Below, one piece after another: positions 44,859 to 52,292 of a stretch of 64,000 bases of DNA. This stretch comes from Pontibacter oryzae. GTDB lineage: Bacteria > Bacteroidota > Bacteroidia > Cytophagales > Hymenobacteraceae. The stretch is from positions 496,001 through 560,000 of the forward strand of contig NZ_QWGE01000002.1 of the NCBI RefSeq assembly GCF_003576375.1, in the 5' to 3' direction. Made by a program: the position numbers and the translations under genes. Under the pieces are notes generated by a model. That model saw only the letters and a list, made by a program, of their open reading frames with translations. It made no database searches and was not told where the DNA came from. Each line of letters starts with the position of its first letter. Positions within the stretch are counted from its first letter, which is position 1.

Positions 44859-45746
44859 TTGAACACCATTAACACACATTACAGGCTCTCCCACCAGATT
44901 CAGGATGAAGCTTTTATACTTTCGCAGGCAGCCAAGTGCAATCTGTACCTTTCTATCAGCCAAAAATCTATTCGGCTTGCAGTTATGGATACGGAGCGTA
45001 ATAAGTTTGTAGTACTGGAGGATTACGAGCTGATCACGGTGTTTACCCCGATGCAGGTAGCTGAGCAGCTTCGCCTCATTGCGCAGGAAAACCCACTGTT
45101 GCAGGAGCAAAAATGGAATACCATCCGTTTGGCTATCAGTAACATACATTTCACGTTGGTGCCCGAAACGCTTTATGACCCGGCTCATCAGCATGATTAC
45201 CTGCGCCTGCATTCAGACCTTAACCCATTGCAGGATGTGGTGTTGGCCTACCGCCACAACAGCCTTGAGGCAATCAATATATTTTCGCTGGATGCCTCTA
45301 CTTATCAGGCTTTGGAGGCTTTGTTCCCGGAACGCCAGTTGCAGTTTGTGCACCAAACCAGCACGCTTATAAGAAGCGTTTTACACTTGGCACCTCGTAC
45401 AAACCTGCGCAGCATGTATGTTTTTGTGGAGCGCAATTATGTAACGTTGCTCGTGGTGGGGCCATCCGGGTTAGAGTTCTGCAATATTTTTCATTACCTG
45501 AGCCCCGAAGATTTTATTTATTACATCATTTTCGTGATGCAGGAGCAAAAGATGAACCCAGAGCAGGAAACGATTATGGTATGGGGCGATATCACACACG
45601 ACTCCTCCTTGTTTAACATACTTCAGAAGTACATCCGGCAAATTAAACTGGGTAAAAAACCTTCTGACCTGGAGTACAGTTATAAGTTTCATGACATGTT
45701 TGAGCACCGCTACTTCGAGCTATACAGCCTGCACCTGTGTGAGTAA
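44859..45746 (+). CDS. DUF3822 family protein
   Basis: 295 residues beginning with TTG at 44859; no ATG occurs until residue 43, and the region before it is needed for the family fold. The pattern YLSISQKSIRLAV, VLEDYEL, and NYVTLLVVGPSGLEFCN plus VWGDI resembles an actin/hexokinase-like ATPase fold, as annotated for DUF3822. Located just before coaD, an order I believe is common in Cytophagales. Function unknown. Confidence 0.82.
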   Translation: MNTINTHYRLSHQIQDEAFILSQAAKCNLYLSISQKSIRLAVMDTERNKFVVLEDYELITVFTPMQVAEQLRLIAQENPLLQEQKWNTIRLAISNIHFTLVPETLYDPAHQHDYLRLHSDLNPLQDVVLAYRHNSLEAINIFSLDASTYQALEALFPERQLQFVHQTSTLIRSVLHLAPRTNLRSMYVFVERNYVTLLVVGPSGLEFCNIFHYLSPEDFIYYIIFVMQEQKMNPEQETIMVWGDITHDSSLFNILQKYIRQIKLGKKPSDLEYSYKFHDMFEHRYFELYSLHLCE

Positions 45747-45895
45747 TTTTTTGTTGGATTGTTTGAAAGTATAAATGTCTGTGATCCGCTTCGTCGAACG
45801 ATACAGTAATCCCAACCAATAACAACTAGAAAATTCAGCAGCCTGCCTAATCAGCGTACATCAGTTTAACCATCAAGCCATTCAACAATAATCTA

Positions 45896-46372
45896 ATGAA
45901 AAGAATTGCCCTCTTCCCCGGTTCATTTGACCCTTTTACCAACGGCCATTATGATGTGGTGATGCGTGGGGCAAAGCTTTTCGATGAGGTAATTGTGGGG
46001 ATAGGGAATAACAGCAGCAAGCAGCGCTATATACCCGTAGATAAGATGCTGGATATTATGACCCGCATCTTTGAGAATGAGCCAACTATAAAAGTGCAGA
46101 TGTTTACCGGTTTAACGGCAGAATATGCCCGTGAGGTGGGTGCACAGTTTTTGCTGCGTGGCCTGCGCAACACTACCGATTTTGAATATGAAAACACAAT
46201 CGCTCAGGCCAACCGCCATGTAAACCATGATTTGGAGAGCGTTTTTCTGATAACATCACCTCACCTTGCCGCCATAAGCTCTTCCATTATCCGGGAGATT
46301 CATCGCTTTGGCGGCAACGTGGATGAGTTTATACCTTTCCAGTTTTCTGAGATTGCAGATATTGTCGGATAA
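45896..46372 (+). CDS. coaD: Pantetheine-phosphate adenylyltransferase
   Basis: 158 residues. Fourth step of coenzyme A synthesis: 4'-phosphopantetheine plus ATP to dephospho-CoA. FPGSFDPFTNGHYDVV (about 7-22) carries the nucleotidyltransferase T/HxGH-like loop (NGH), and ISSSIIREI (about 130-138) is the second signature. The last 44 bp overlap the convergent Nudix gene. Confidence 0.96.
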   Translation: MKRIALFPGSFDPFTNGHYDVVMRGAKLFDEVIVGIGNNSSKQRYIPVDKMLDIMTRIFENEPTIKVQMFTGLTAEYAREVGAQFLLRGLRNTTDFEYENTIAQANRHVNHDLESVFLITSPHLAAISSSIIREIHRFGGNVDEFIPFQFSEIADIVG

Positions 46373-47009
46373 TGAAGGCAATGGAAGTATACGCTTTTGG
46401 CAGCACTTCCTGTACTTCTTCCGGCGTCATCCAGCGCACTTCCTCAATAAACTCCTCGGCTTGCGGCTTCATTAGGCTATCGTCGGTGCACTGCATTATA
46501 TACCAGCTGGTTTTCTTCAGGATTTTTTTGCCTTTAAATGCATAGGAGTGCCAGGTTTTGGGTAATTTCTCTATCACCTCCACCTTTATGTTGCACTCCT
46601 CCTCTACCTCGCGCAGGGCGCCTTGCTGCACTTTCTCTTTTTTCTCAAGCTTGCCTTTCGGAAGGTCCCATACACCCAGGCGGTAAATCATAAGAATTTT
46701 TCCGTCCTTAAGCACTAAGCCGCCTGCTGCGCGTATTATTTTGAACTGATCTTTCAGGTGCTCGATCAGCTTTTTCTTTTTCTGCCCCACCAAAGTAAGT
46801 GATTTCAGCTTCTTAAGCTTCTTCACCTCCATTAGCCGTACCAGGCGGTCGATCAGGTGCGGATCAGCCTCTTTAATGAGGACGTCTCCCACTAGGTCTT
46901 TAGAAGTAAAATGGTCAGACGCTTTAAGTATAAGGTCATACTCATGCTTGTAAACTTTGTCTGAGGCCTTTTTAAGGATTAAGGGAATATCGTTAATAAA
47001 AACGTTCAT
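46329..47009 (-). CDS. Nudix hydrolase with N-terminal extension
   Basis: 226 residues from the ATG at 47009; a TTG at 47048 would add 13. A lysine-rich N-terminal part (about 1-95, KKLKKLKSLTLVGQKKKKL near 62-80) precedes the Nudix domain, whose box is PKGKLEKKE followed by REVEEECNI (about 117-140). The N-terminal part is not a domain I recognise. Substrate unknown. Overlaps the end of coaD tail to tail. Confidence 0.85.
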   Translation of the reverse strand: MNVFINDIPLILKKASDKVYKHEYDLILKASDHFTSKDLVGDVLIKEADPHLIDRLVRLMEVKKLKKLKSLTLVGQKKKKLIEHLKDQFKIIRAAGGLVLKDGKILMIYRLGVWDLPKGKLEKKEKVQQGALREVEEECNIKVEVIEKLPKTWHSYAFKGKKILKKTSWYIMQCTDDSLMKPQAEEFIEEVRWMTPEEVQEVLPKAYTSIAFIIRQYLQSQKTGKV

Positions 47010-47118
47010 GTGGTTTGGGTGCTTCTGCTGAAGCGCTAATTTATACAAAACAAAAAATAAATCGACTCTTTCAAAATACGCATCCTTAAAAAGGAAGATT
47101 ATTTATGTAAATTCGGGC

Positions 47119-47757
47119 ATGGATTCTATGACAACAGCACATCAGGTTGCCTCTTACCTGCTAGAGACAGAGGCGGTGAAATTAAGCCCCGATCAGCCGT
47201 TTAAATGGAGCAGTGGCTGGAACTCACCTATTTACTGCGACAACCGTGTAACGCTTTCCTTTCCGCACATACGCAGCTACATAAAGCAACAGCTTGCTGA
47301 TCTGATTAAGCAACAATACCCCGAGGCTGAAGCTATAGCAGGCGTTGCCACAGCCGGTATAGCCCAGGGAGCCCTTGTGGCTGACTTGCTCGAAATGCCT
47401 TTCCTATACGTGCGTCCGGAGCCAAAGAAGCATGGTATGGGTAACCAGATTGAGGGCCGTTTGTTGCATGGCCAAAAAGTGGTGATGATAGAGGACCTGA
47501 TTTCTACGGGCGGAAGCTCCCTTAAAGCCGCTGAGGCCGTGAAAGTTGCAGGTGCCGAGGTAGTTGGTATGGCTGCCATTTTCACCTATGGTTTTGCCTT
47601 AGCAGATGAAAACTTTAAACAAGCAGGCATTCCGTTGTTCTGCCTTAGTAACTATAACGCGCTGCTGGAGGCCGCCGCCAAGCAAGGTTACATTCAAGAG
47701 TCTGCCATGGATACGCTGGCACAATGGCGCCAGTCTCCGGACACTTGGAACGTTTAA
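47119..47757 (+). CDS. pyrE: Orotate phosphoribosyltransferase
   Basis: 212 residues. Converts orotate and PRPP to OMP in pyrimidine synthesis. FKWSSGWNSPIYCDNR near the N-terminus, KKHGMGNQIEG (catalytic loop, about 99-109) and the PRPP-binding VVMIEDLISTGGSS (about 116-129) are diagnostic. Divergent from the Nudix gene. Confidence 0.95.
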   Translation: MDSMTTAHQVASYLLETEAVKLSPDQPFKWSSGWNSPIYCDNRVTLSFPHIRSYIKQQLADLIKQQYPEAEAIAGVATAGIAQGALVADLLEMPFLYVRPEPKKHGMGNQIEGRLLHGQKVVMIEDLISTGGSSLKAAEAVKVAGAEVVGMAAIFTYGFALADENFKQAGIPLFCLSNYNALLEAAAKQGYIQESAMDTLAQWRQSPDTWNV

Positions 47758-47783
47758 GACTTTACTCTTTTAATTATATCAAG

Positions 47784-47818
47784 GCAGTGGCATCGGGGGG
47801 GCACTCCTTTTCCACTGC
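47784..47818 (+). terminator. Probable hairpin terminator after pyrE
   Basis: GCAGTGG (47784-47790) and CCACTGC (47812-47818) pair and are followed by TTTTGTTTT. Confidence 0.55.
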
Positions 47819-47914
47819 TTTTGTTTTAAGTGAAGCCTCAGCTGCTTTTTAAGCATACGCTCAAAACATGCTTGCCTAAAAGTCAGTATCATCTACCTGA
47901 CCAATAGACCTACT

Positions 47915-48415
47915 ATGCTTAAAATTGGACTGCTTTCAGACACCCATTCATACCTCGACGACCAGATCCTGCGCCTTCTCGCTGACCGCGATGAGATATG
48001 GCACGCTGGTGATTTTGGAAATATGGAAGTATCGGATAGATTGCGGGAGTTGGCGCCGTTGCGCGGCGTGTACGGCAACATTGATGGTGCAGACATCCGT
48101 CATGTTCACCCGAAGGTGCAGCGCTTTGTAGCAGACGGTTTAGACGTAATGATGACACATATTGGCGGCTACCCGGGAAAGTACCACCCGGATGTGCGGG
48201 AAAGCATAAAGCTAAACCCTCCGCAGCTATACATTACCGGCCACTCACATATTTTAAAAGTGATGCCCGATAAAAGCATTAACAACCTGCTGCACATAAA
48301 CCCGGGTGCTGCAGGAAAGCACGGCTTTCACAAAATCCGGACAATGGTGCGCTTTGCCATAGACGCCGGCGTGGTGCAGGGCCTGCAAGTGATAGAACTA
48401 GGCAAACGGGCATAA
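47915..48415 (+). CDS. YfcE/MJ0936-type metallophosphoesterase
   Basis: 166 residues. Metal-site motifs: LSDTHSYLD (about 6-14), HAGDFGN (30-36), YGNIDG (52-57), HIGGYPGKYHP and TGHSHI, then NPGAAGKHG. This is a small phosphodiesterase family; the in vivo substrate is unknown. Confidence 0.9.
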   Translation: MLKIGLLSDTHSYLDDQILRLLADRDEIWHAGDFGNMEVSDRLRELAPLRGVYGNIDGADIRHVHPKVQRFVADGLDVMMTHIGGYPGKYHPDVRESIKLNPPQLYITGHSHILKVMPDKSINNLLHINPGAAGKHGFHKIRTMVRFAIDAGVVQGLQVIELGKRA

Positions 48416-48418
48416 AAA

Positions 48419-48446
48419 AAGTGTGCCTGCCTAAGCAAACACACTT
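48419..48446 (-). terminator. Hairpin terminator for the small basic protein gene (also ends the phosphoesterase)
   Basis: AAGTGTG (48419-48425) and CACACTT (48440-48446) pair. On the minus strand the stem is followed by a T7 run, a clear intrinsic terminator about 80 bp past the small gene. Confidence 0.7.
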
Positions 48447-48528
48447 GAAGTCTTTTTTCAGTAAGCCGCCGCCATTTGCTTGGAACAGCAGCGGCAGCAG
48501 ATGGTCTTACTTACGCGAAATAAAAAAA

Positions 48529-48720
48529 CTATTCAGCTGCAGTTTCTTCCGTCTGCTCAGCTTTCTTGTTTTTTGGCGCTTCACCGAACTGAGCTCTCAG
48601 TTCATCCATATCAACGTTCTTGATAACTGGTGTCAACAGAAGTTGCTTAATTCTAGCTACTTTGTTGTTTGCTCTTGCCTTATTTCTGCGATCTTTTCTT
48701 TTTAATCTAGTAACTCCCAT
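48529..48720 (-). CDS. Small basic protein, uncharacterised, possibly RNA- or ribosome-associated
   Basis: 63 residues. The first half is very basic (RLKRKDRRNKARANNKVARIK, given in two parts: RLKRKDRRNK and ARANNKVARIK) and would form a helix. The last 20 residues are acidic and Lys/Glu-rich. It has a promoter match 27-57 bp upstream and its own T-tract terminator, so it is very probably real. Composition is like a small ribosomal or RNA-binding protein, but I do not recognise a family with certainty. Confidence 0.72.
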   Translation of the reverse strand: MGVTRLKRKDRRNKARANNKVARIKQLLLTPVIKNVDMDELRAQFGEAPKNKKAEQTEETAAE

Positions 48721-48737
48721 CGTTGCAATGTTTTTAA

Positions 48738-48768
48738 TTTGAACGGCAAAAGTAAGTTATTATTTTTA
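48738..48768 (+). promoter_or_regulatory. Promoter of ltaE, overlapping the divergent one
   Basis: TTTG (48738-48741), a 19-nt spacer and TATTTTTA (48761-48768) match the Bacteroidota promoter with one mismatch; the start codon is at 48797. It overlaps the minus-strand promoter almost base for base, so the two genes probably compete for polymerase. Confidence 0.5.
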
Positions 48769-48777
48769 CAATGTAAA
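48747..48777 (-). promoter_or_regulatory. Promoter of the small basic protein gene
   Basis: On the minus strand TTTA (48774-48777), a 19-nt spacer and TACTTTTG (48747-48754), the latter an exact TAnnTTTG match. The start of transcription would be about 20 bp before the ATG. Confidence 0.5.
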
Positions 48778-48796
48778 GCATTCCTAGAGCAAATTC

Positions 48797-49822
48797 ATGA
48801 TTCAAAATATAGACCTCCGCTCCGATACCGTAACAAAACCAACGCCCGAAATGCTGCAAGCCATGTTTGCCGCACCTGTTGGCGATGATGTTTACGGCGA
48901 AGACCCCACAGTGAACGCGCTGGAAGAAAAGACCGCTGCCTTGTTTGGCATGGAGGCCGGCCTCTTCTGCCCTTCCGGCACCATGACCAACCAGATCGCG
49001 ATAAAAGTGCATACGGCCCCACTCACTGAAATCATCTGTGAGGTAGACTCGCACATACACCAGTATGAAGGCGGCGGTATTGCCTTTAACTCGGCAGCAT
49101 CTACGGCTTTAGTACACGGTGAGCGGGGCAAGATGACACCGACACAGGTTGAGGCGCACATTCGGCCGCTAAACAATATACATTTCCCGGAAACGCGCCT
49201 GGTGTCCTTGGAAAACACTTGCAACAAGGGTGGCGGCTCCTTTTATACCTTGTCAGAAATTGCCGCGGTTTCTGATGTTTGCAAGAGGCATAGCCTAGCA
49301 ATGCACCTAGATGGGGCCCGCGTGTTTAACGCCCTAGTGGCCTCCGGTGATCGGGCTGCATCTTATGGCCTTTACTTCGACAGTATTTCCGTGTGTTTAT
49401 CGAAAGGATTGGGAACGCCAGTTGGCTCAGTCTTGCTGGGTACTAGACCGTTTATTCAGCAGGCCAGGCGCGTACGCAAAGTATTAGGGGGCGGCATGCG
49501 ACAGGCAGGCTACCTGGCAGCAGCAGGCATATATGCACTAGAAAATAATATTGAGCGATTAGCAGAGGATCATGAAAAGGCAAAACAGCTGGAGCAGGTC
49601 CTTAAAGAAGCCAATTACGTTAATACTGTGCTTCCCGTGGATACAAACATTGTCATCTTCAAACTGAACGACAGGTTTACCGACGCACAGTTTGTGGACG
49701 CCTTAGCAGAACAGAACATACTTGCCAGCAGCTTTGGCCCGCAGATGATCCGCCTTGTGACGCACCTTAACATCACTGATCAGATGCAGGAAAAGCTTTT
49801 GGATACGCTTAAACGCCTATAA
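48797..49822 (+). CDS. ltaE: Low-specificity L-threonine aldolase
   Basis: 341 residues, fold-type I PLP enzyme splitting threonine to glycine and acetaldehyde. [11 protein letters not shown] at the N-terminus, [32 protein letters not shown] (PLP Asp) and [12 protein letters not shown] with the Schiff-base Lys are all standard. Cytosolic. Its promoter faces that of the small basic gene. Confidence 0.95.
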   Translation: MIQNIDLRSDTVTKPTPEMLQAMFAAPVGDDVYGEDPTVNALEEKTAALFGMEAGLFCPSGTMTNQIAIKVHTAPLTEIICEVDSHIHQYEGGGIAFNSAASTALVHGERGKMTPTQVEAHIRPLNNIHFPETRLVSLENTCNKGGGSFYTLSEIAAVSDVCKRHSLAMHLDGARVFNALVASGDRAASYGLYFDSISVCLSKGLGTPVGSVLLGTRPFIQQARRVRKVLGGGMRQAGYLAAAGIYALENNIERLAEDHEKAKQLEQVLKEANYVNTVLPVDTNIVIFKLNDRFTDAQFVDALAEQNILASSFGPQMIRLVTHLNITDQMQEKLLDTLKRL

Positions 49823-49861
49823 CACCTAACTGCTCAAGCTTATCATACTTCATACTTCCTG

Positions 49862-50494
49862 ATGCAAGATTCCCAACAGAATAATCCCGGCGAAGAGATA
49901 ATGCAGGCACTTGCCTGTGATGAAACTATTTGCAGAATAATTCGTGCTGGCAGGCCACTGAAATCCTCTCGTTCTGAAGATTTATACTTTAAACTGCTAA
50001 GCTCGATTGTGTCGCAGCAGCTGAGCACCAAAGTGGCTGCCATTATCTTTAAACGCTTCACAGAACTTTTTCCGGAACAGTACCCGCATGCGCACCAACT
50101 GCTCGATGCTCCGGATGAACTACTACGGGGAGCTGGCTTATCTTTTCAGAAAATCGGTTATGTACGCAATGTAGCAGCCTTTGCATCCAAAGGTAACTTG
50201 CAGCACAGCACGATCAGCACCATGGAAGACGAAGCACTCATCAGGCATCTGACCCAGATTAAAGGCGTGGGCCGCTGGACCGTTGAAATGCTGCTCATGT
50301 TTGCCCTAGAGCGACCGGACGTTTTCCCGGTGGATGACCTGGGCATACAAAACGCCATGAAACGCCATTACAATCTGGAGTTGAGTGGCAAAGCCTTGCG
50401 GGTAAAAATGCAGGAGATAGCCGAGAACTGGCGCCCTTACCGTACCGTTGCAAGTAAATACCTATGGCAGTCGCTGGAAAATATGCCGAAATAA
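49862..50494 (+). CDS. alkA: DNA-3-methyladenine glycosylase (AlkA-like, HhH-GPD)
   Basis: 210 residues. The helix-hairpin-helix is LTQIKGVGRWTVEMLLMFAL (about 122-141), followed by the catalytic Asp in FPVDDLGI. SSIVSQQLSTKVAAII is the usual N-terminal family stretch. Excises alkylated bases. Its stop abuts the stop of the convergent topoisomerase gene (50494/50495). Confidence 0.92.
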   Translation: MQDSQQNNPGEEIMQALACDETICRIIRAGRPLKSSRSEDLYFKLLSSIVSQQLSTKVAAIIFKRFTELFPEQYPHAHQLLDAPDELLRGAGLSFQKIGYVRNVAAFASKGNLQHSTISTMEDEALIRHLTQIKGVGRWTVEMLLMFALERPDVFPVDDLGIQNAMKRHYNLELSGKALRVKMQEIAENWRPYRTVASKYLWQSLENMPK

Positions 50495-51577
50495 TTAAGC
50501 CGCTTTCTTCTCGCGGGCTACACGCTTCAGCATTTTAAGCACAAATTGCTCGGTAGATGACAAATGGTTTTCCGGTGAGTTTTCCGCGTTGTGCCGCTCC
50601 AAATACTTTAGCAGGCGGTCTTCGCGAAACATGTTGACCACCTCCGGGTGGATGTAATACTTTGTACAAACCGTAGGAGTGTTTCCTAAGCCTTTTGCCA
50701 CAGTTTTCACCGCTTCTCGTATGGTTTTCTCTTTATCGCCATCTTCCTTTTCCTCAATCACTTTCTCCAGGCACTCCACCATGCGCACGGTGCCGCCCCA
50801 AGTCCGGAAATCTTTAGCCGTGAAATCATACTTGGTGACCTCGCGCAGATACTCATTCACATCGCCAGACTCCAGTACTTGCCTGTTGCCGTCTTCGTCG
50901 TAATACTGAAACAGGTCATACCCCGGAATATCGCGACACTTTTTCACTAGCTTTGCCAACCTGCGGTCTTTTAAGTCAATCTCATGCTCCACACCTTTTT
51001 TGCCCCTGAAAGAGAACTTTATACTACTGCCATTAATTTTAACGTGCTTATCGCGAAGGGTCGTTAGACCATACGACTTGTTTGACTTGGCGTAATGCCG
51101 GTTCCCTATGCGTATCAGGGCATTATCCATCAGAGAAAGCACAAGCGCTGTAACTTTTCTGCGATCGAGGTTACGGGTACTAATATCAGCATCGATCTGT
51201 TCCCGGAGCTCTGGCAGGCACTTACCAAACTCAATCATGCGGTCGAATTTAGTGAGGTTGCGTGCCTGCTGCCACTGCGGGTGGTAAATGTACTGCTTGC
51301 GGCCTTTAGCATCTCTGCCGGTAGCTTGCAAATGGCCTTTGACGGATTTGCAGATCCATACATCCGTCCAGGCTGGCGGAATCACCAGTGCCTTTATGCG
51401 GGCAAGCTCCTTTTCATCCTCTAGGCGTTGACCTTTGTTGTCGAGGTAATAGTATCCTTTTCCGGCGCCTTTTCTGGTATAGCCGGGTTTATCGTCTGAA
51501 GTATAGCGTAAGCCTGCCCATGCTGCTGATTTGCTCGGGTCGGCGTAGAGTGCGTGTACCTTGTTGGTTTTTGCCAT
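50495..51577 (-). CDS. DNA topoisomerase IB (poxvirus type)
   Basis: 360 residues. LVIPPAWTDVWIC and GRDAKGRKQYIYHP (about 90-105) are the bacterial TopIB N-terminal marks. Catalytic residues are spread over RIGNRHYAKSNKSYGLTTL (first Arg), the FRTWGGT stretch (Arg) and TKYYIHP with the active Tyr (about 316-317). It relaxes supercoils through a 3'-phosphotyrosine. Convergent with alkA with zero spacing. Confidence 0.93.
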   Translation of the reverse strand: MAKTNKVHALYADPSKSAAWAGLRYTSDDKPGYTRKGAGKGYYYLDNKGQRLEDEKELARIKALVIPPAWTDVWICKSVKGHLQATGRDAKGRKQYIYHPQWQQARNLTKFDRMIEFGKCLPELREQIDADISTRNLDRRKVTALVLSLMDNALIRIGNRHYAKSNKSYGLTTLRDKHVKINGSSIKFSFRGKKGVEHEIDLKDRRLAKLVKKCRDIPGYDLFQYYDEDGNRQVLESGDVNEYLREVTKYDFTAKDFRTWGGTVRMVECLEKVIEEKEDGDKEKTIREAVKTVAKGLGNTPTVCTKYYIHPEVVNMFREDRLLKYLERHNAENSPENHLSSTEQFVLKMLKRVAREKKAA

Positions 51578-51803
51578 AGTATTAAGCCTTGTTTAATAGT
51601 GGCTTTCAGAACTTCATACTTCAGATTTCAGCAAAAGTTGTACAATTAAATGCACCTAAGTAGTAGGTTTGCCTGTAATCAGGGTCATGCTTGCACATTA
51701 GACAGTTTTCTGCCACTATCCCACACCAGACTATTTCTATCATACTTTTATCAGGATTCTGGCTTATCTTTAAGCTCGATTTAAGCGCGCAACCAAAACA
51801 TTT

Positions 51804-52208
51804 ATGCACAAAAACATCTCCTACTTATATGCATTTTTCGGCTTCTTTATGCTTGGCTGCGGCATTGTAGCCGTAGACTTGGCCGGCGAGCAAGCCAAAA
51901 CAGCTTTAATTACAGGGGCTATTGGCGGCTTACTGGGTTTAACCGCCGGGCATTTCCTGAACCGTGGCAAACGCTGGGGCTTTGTGTTAGGCACTATAGA
52001 GGCAGGCCTATTAACAATGCTGCTCGGTTGGCGTGCCGGTACTTATTTTATTCGCTTGCTAGGCATGGTGCAGCAGCCGCAGGGGCCAGAAACCACCGAA
52101 ACCGCAGGAATGGCTTTTTTGCTTACCACTGCCATGCTTGTCATTGCCTTGCTCACGTTTACAGTCTCTGTTATGTTTGGTAAGCAGGTGTTAAGCGAGA
52201 CAAAATAG
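51804..52208 (+). CDS. Small four-span membrane protein, unknown function
   Basis: 134 residues with hydrophobic segments near 8-28, 34-52, 59-75 and 103-124. Glycine-rich helices (TGAIGGLLGLTAGHF and GFVLGTIEAGLL) resemble TMEM14-like membrane proteins, but the match is weak. It is 84 bp before the M16 peptidase gene. Confidence 0.72.
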   Translation: MHKNISYLYAFFGFFMLGCGIVAVDLAGEQAKTALITGAIGGLLGLTAGHFLNRGKRWGFVLGTIEAGLLTMLLGWRAGTYFIRLLGMVQQPQGPETTETAGMAFLLTTAMLVIALLTFTVSVMFGKQVLSETK

Positions 52209-52254
52209 GGTTTCGTCTATAAAATTTCATATTAATATTTTGATGTGCTATCTT

Positions 52255-52278
52255 GATTAGGAAACTAAATTTCCAATC
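52255..52278 (+). repeat. Hairpin in the leader of the M16 peptidase gene
   Basis: GATTAGGAAA (52255-52264) and TTTCCAATC (52270-52278) pair with one bulged A and a 5-nt loop, ending 14 bp before the ATG. Could affect mRNA stability or translation. Confidence 0.45.
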
Positions 52279-52292
52279 AACTAACATCGCAC

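Noticed and set aside
51621..51809. 62-residue minus-strand open frame with several cysteines
   Set aside because: It overlaps the start of the 51804 membrane protein gene, has no promoter or terminator, and its composition is not protein-like.
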